Positions 62,745-64,000 of a stretch of DNA of 64,000 bases are shown here, in pieces. The notes beneath the pieces were generated by a model. It saw nothing but the letters and a program-made list of their open reading frames with translations. It made no database searches and was not told where the DNA came from. The DNA comes from Bacteroidales bacterium (GTDB lineage Bacteria > Bacteroidota > Bacteroidia > Bacteroidales > P3), in the NCBI GenBank assembly GCA_017545365.1, contig JAFWOP010000029.1:1-64000 (forward strand), given 5' to 3'. Position 1 is the stretch's first letter. Every line of letters starts with the position of its first letter. The position numbers and the translations under genes were made by a program.

Positions 62745-63767
62745 TCAGTTCTCCTTATTCTCTTCACATATTTCCCGCATCTTCTGCTGTAGCAACTTCT
62801 TGTCGGGAAGACATAACCTATATTCTGCCACCATTGCTGGAGAAAGGCTGCGACTTAATGCGTATTCCACGACTTCGTTGTCTTTGTCCTTGCAAAGCAG
62901 AACTCCTATGCTGGGATTTTCTTTCGGTTTCTTCACATCACGGTCGAGGGCTTCCAAATAGAAGTTCAACTGTCCCAGATGTTCAGGTTTGAACTTTTCC
63001 ATCTTTAATTCAAACGCCGCAAGGCACTGCAACTCACGGTGGTAAAACAACAGGTCTATTCTAAAGTCGCTGTTGCCCACTTGCAATCGATACTCTTGGT
63101 CGATAAAGATAAAATCCTTTCCCAATTCCAGAATGAATTGCTTCATCTGGGCAATCAGTGCCGCTTTCATATCGTTCTCATGGTGATACGTTTTATCACC
63201 CAAGAACTCCATTACATACTGGTCACGGAACACTTTATCTGCATTGGGCGCAATTTCTCTCAGCGCTGCTGAGACTTTTGGCTCGCCAATCATCATCCTC
63301 TCATACAACGCGCTGTTTATTTGCCGATCAAGCTCTCTGCTAGACAATCTTTCTGTCAAGCACACCTTCAGGTAAAACGCTTTCTCTTCAATGGTTTTTG
63401 TCCTACTTAGAATGATTAGATTATTCGTCCAGCTAATTTCTCTCACCAATGATGAGAGTTTTTCATCGGCATCGTGGTAAGTCTCATAGAGCTGTTTCAT
63501 TCTCCACAGGTTCTTGTCAGAGAATCCCTTGATTTCTGGATGATTCTTGGCAATATATTCTGCTAGTTGTACCACCACTCCATCGCCCCATTCCGCAGTA
63601 GAAAGCTTTTGTGAGATATAGTTTCCTATTTGCCAATACAAATCTATCAGTGCAGTATTTGCCACACGTATTACTTCACCACGTGTCCTCTGAATCAGCG
63701 TCACGACATCTTCAAACTGATTCATCAGACCTTGTCCTGTTGCCTTTATAATGGGTTTATTGGTCAT
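62745..63767 (-). CDS. DUF1016/YhcG-type PDDEXK nuclease
   Basis: 340 residues. The N-terminal half (about 15-175, LYWQIGNYISQKL, SDKNLWRMKQLYETY) is the YhcG-type helical domain; the C-terminal half is a PD-(D/E)xK nuclease, with FRIDLLFYHREL and the catalytic AAFELK followed by HLGQLNFYLEAL. These proteins sit inside type I restriction loci and may be accessory nucleases or junction resolvases. Its stop is 2 nt from the hsdR start, so they share a transcript. Confidence 0.9.
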   Translation of the reverse strand: MTNKPIIKATGQGLMNQFEDVVTLIQRTRGEVIRVANTALIDLYWQIGNYISQKLSTAEWGDGVVVQLAEYIAKNHPEIKGFSDKNLWRMKQLYETYHDADEKLSSLVREISWTNNLIILSRTKTIEEKAFYLKVCLTERLSSRELDRQINSALYERMMIGEPKVSAALREIAPNADKVFRDQYVMEFLGDKTYHHENDMKAALIAQMKQFILELGKDFIFIDQEYRLQVGNSDFRIDLLFYHRELQCLAAFELKMEKFKPEHLGQLNFYLEALDRDVKKPKENPSIGVLLCKDKDNEVVEYALSRSLSPAMVAEYRLCLPDKKLLQQKMREICEENKEN

Positions 63768-63847
63768 TTTGATTGTTTATTTATCAGTCTCCCTTCTTCG
63801 TGGGTTCTATGATCCTTCGGTAATCCTTCAACGAACTCTTCCTTAAT

Positions 63848-64000
63848 TCAAACAATCATTTCAAGTGCTATATATTTAAAGTTATTGCCATTCCATTCAA
63901 CAATGGCGTTTGTTGTAACTTGTGTTACACCTTGTTTTTTTATTAACGATGATAATGCTGCGACATAATTAGTATAATCAATCCCGTGTATTAACCGTAT
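63848..64000 (-). CDS. Partial CDS, C-terminal 50 residues, running off the right edge
   Basis: A minus-strand frame open from the window edge to a TGA at 63848-63850. The 50 residues end VEWNGNNFKYIALEMIV and show ordinary protein composition (HGIDYTNYVAALSSLIKKQG). It lies 80 bp upstream of the DUF1016 gene and is probably part of the same island. More AT-rich than its neighbours. Not recognised. Confidence 0.6.
   Translation of the reverse strand: MRLIHGIDYTNYVAALSSLIKKQGVTQVTTNAIVEWNGNNFKYIALEMIV

Overview
The window comes from the chromosome of an anaerobic member of the Bacteroidota, most likely order Bacteroidales. The evidence is the repeated use of the Bacteroidota promoter form (TTTG, 19 nt, TAnnTTTG), type IX secretion genes (a PorW/SprE-like lipoprotein and a protein with a T9SS sorting tail), an RprY-type regulator, DUF3822 and DUF4199 family proteins, and the [FeFe]-hydrogenase maturase HydG with its TM1266-type regulator. 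Most of the window is ordinary housekeeping sequence rich in GC-leaning codons; three stretches stand out as accessory.

Layout. 1-723: AT-rich gene-poor end with a partial gene and a possible small RNA. 724-2990: an XRE-type regulator, tRNA-Met and ilvE. 3119-8216: a two-gene, translationally coupled conflict-system candidate, a SIR2-like/TIR protein followed by an nSTAND-type ATPase with a membrane helix and fifteen WD40 repeats. 8252-18986: an acyl-CoA enzyme pair, the hydrogenase regulator with hydG, clpC, gyrA and a TPR protein. 19016-25801: a complete integrated microvirus (Microviridae, Alpavirinae-like), low in GC, lying between 19-bp dif-like direct repeats. 25925-34356 and 34353-46380, nearly all on the minus strand: peptidase/transporter/CYTH cluster, purC, rsmD, a kinase-RapZ fusion, bactofilin, porW, ychF, glycosyltransferases, a metallo-hydrolase, rprY, a cyclophilin and signal peptidase I. 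46542-49365: two exported proteins. 49818-58271, plus strand: priA, ruvX, def, a TPR lipoprotein, mutL, a rhomboid protease and a DUF6794-like exported protein. 58275-64000, minus strand: an ADP-ribosylglycohydrolase fusion, hsdR, a DUF1016 nuclease and the end of another gene, the edge of a type I restriction island running off the right end.

How the parts relate. The provirus is the most informative region. Its structural operon is a chain of overlapping genes read leftward from the right attachment site, but the only good phage promoter upstream of that operon in the circular genome lies beyond the left attachment site. Integration therefore separates promoter from capsid genes, which would silence them until excision. 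The SIR2/TIR plus STAND-WD40 pair looks like an effector-sensor immune module, with near-identical WD40 units arranged as 7 + 1 degenerate + 7. The restriction island with its ADP-ribosyl hydrolase is a second defence-type region. Intergenic spaces carry long hairpins and at least one dispersed palindromic repeat.

All family assignments are from reading translated motifs by eye; no database search was run.
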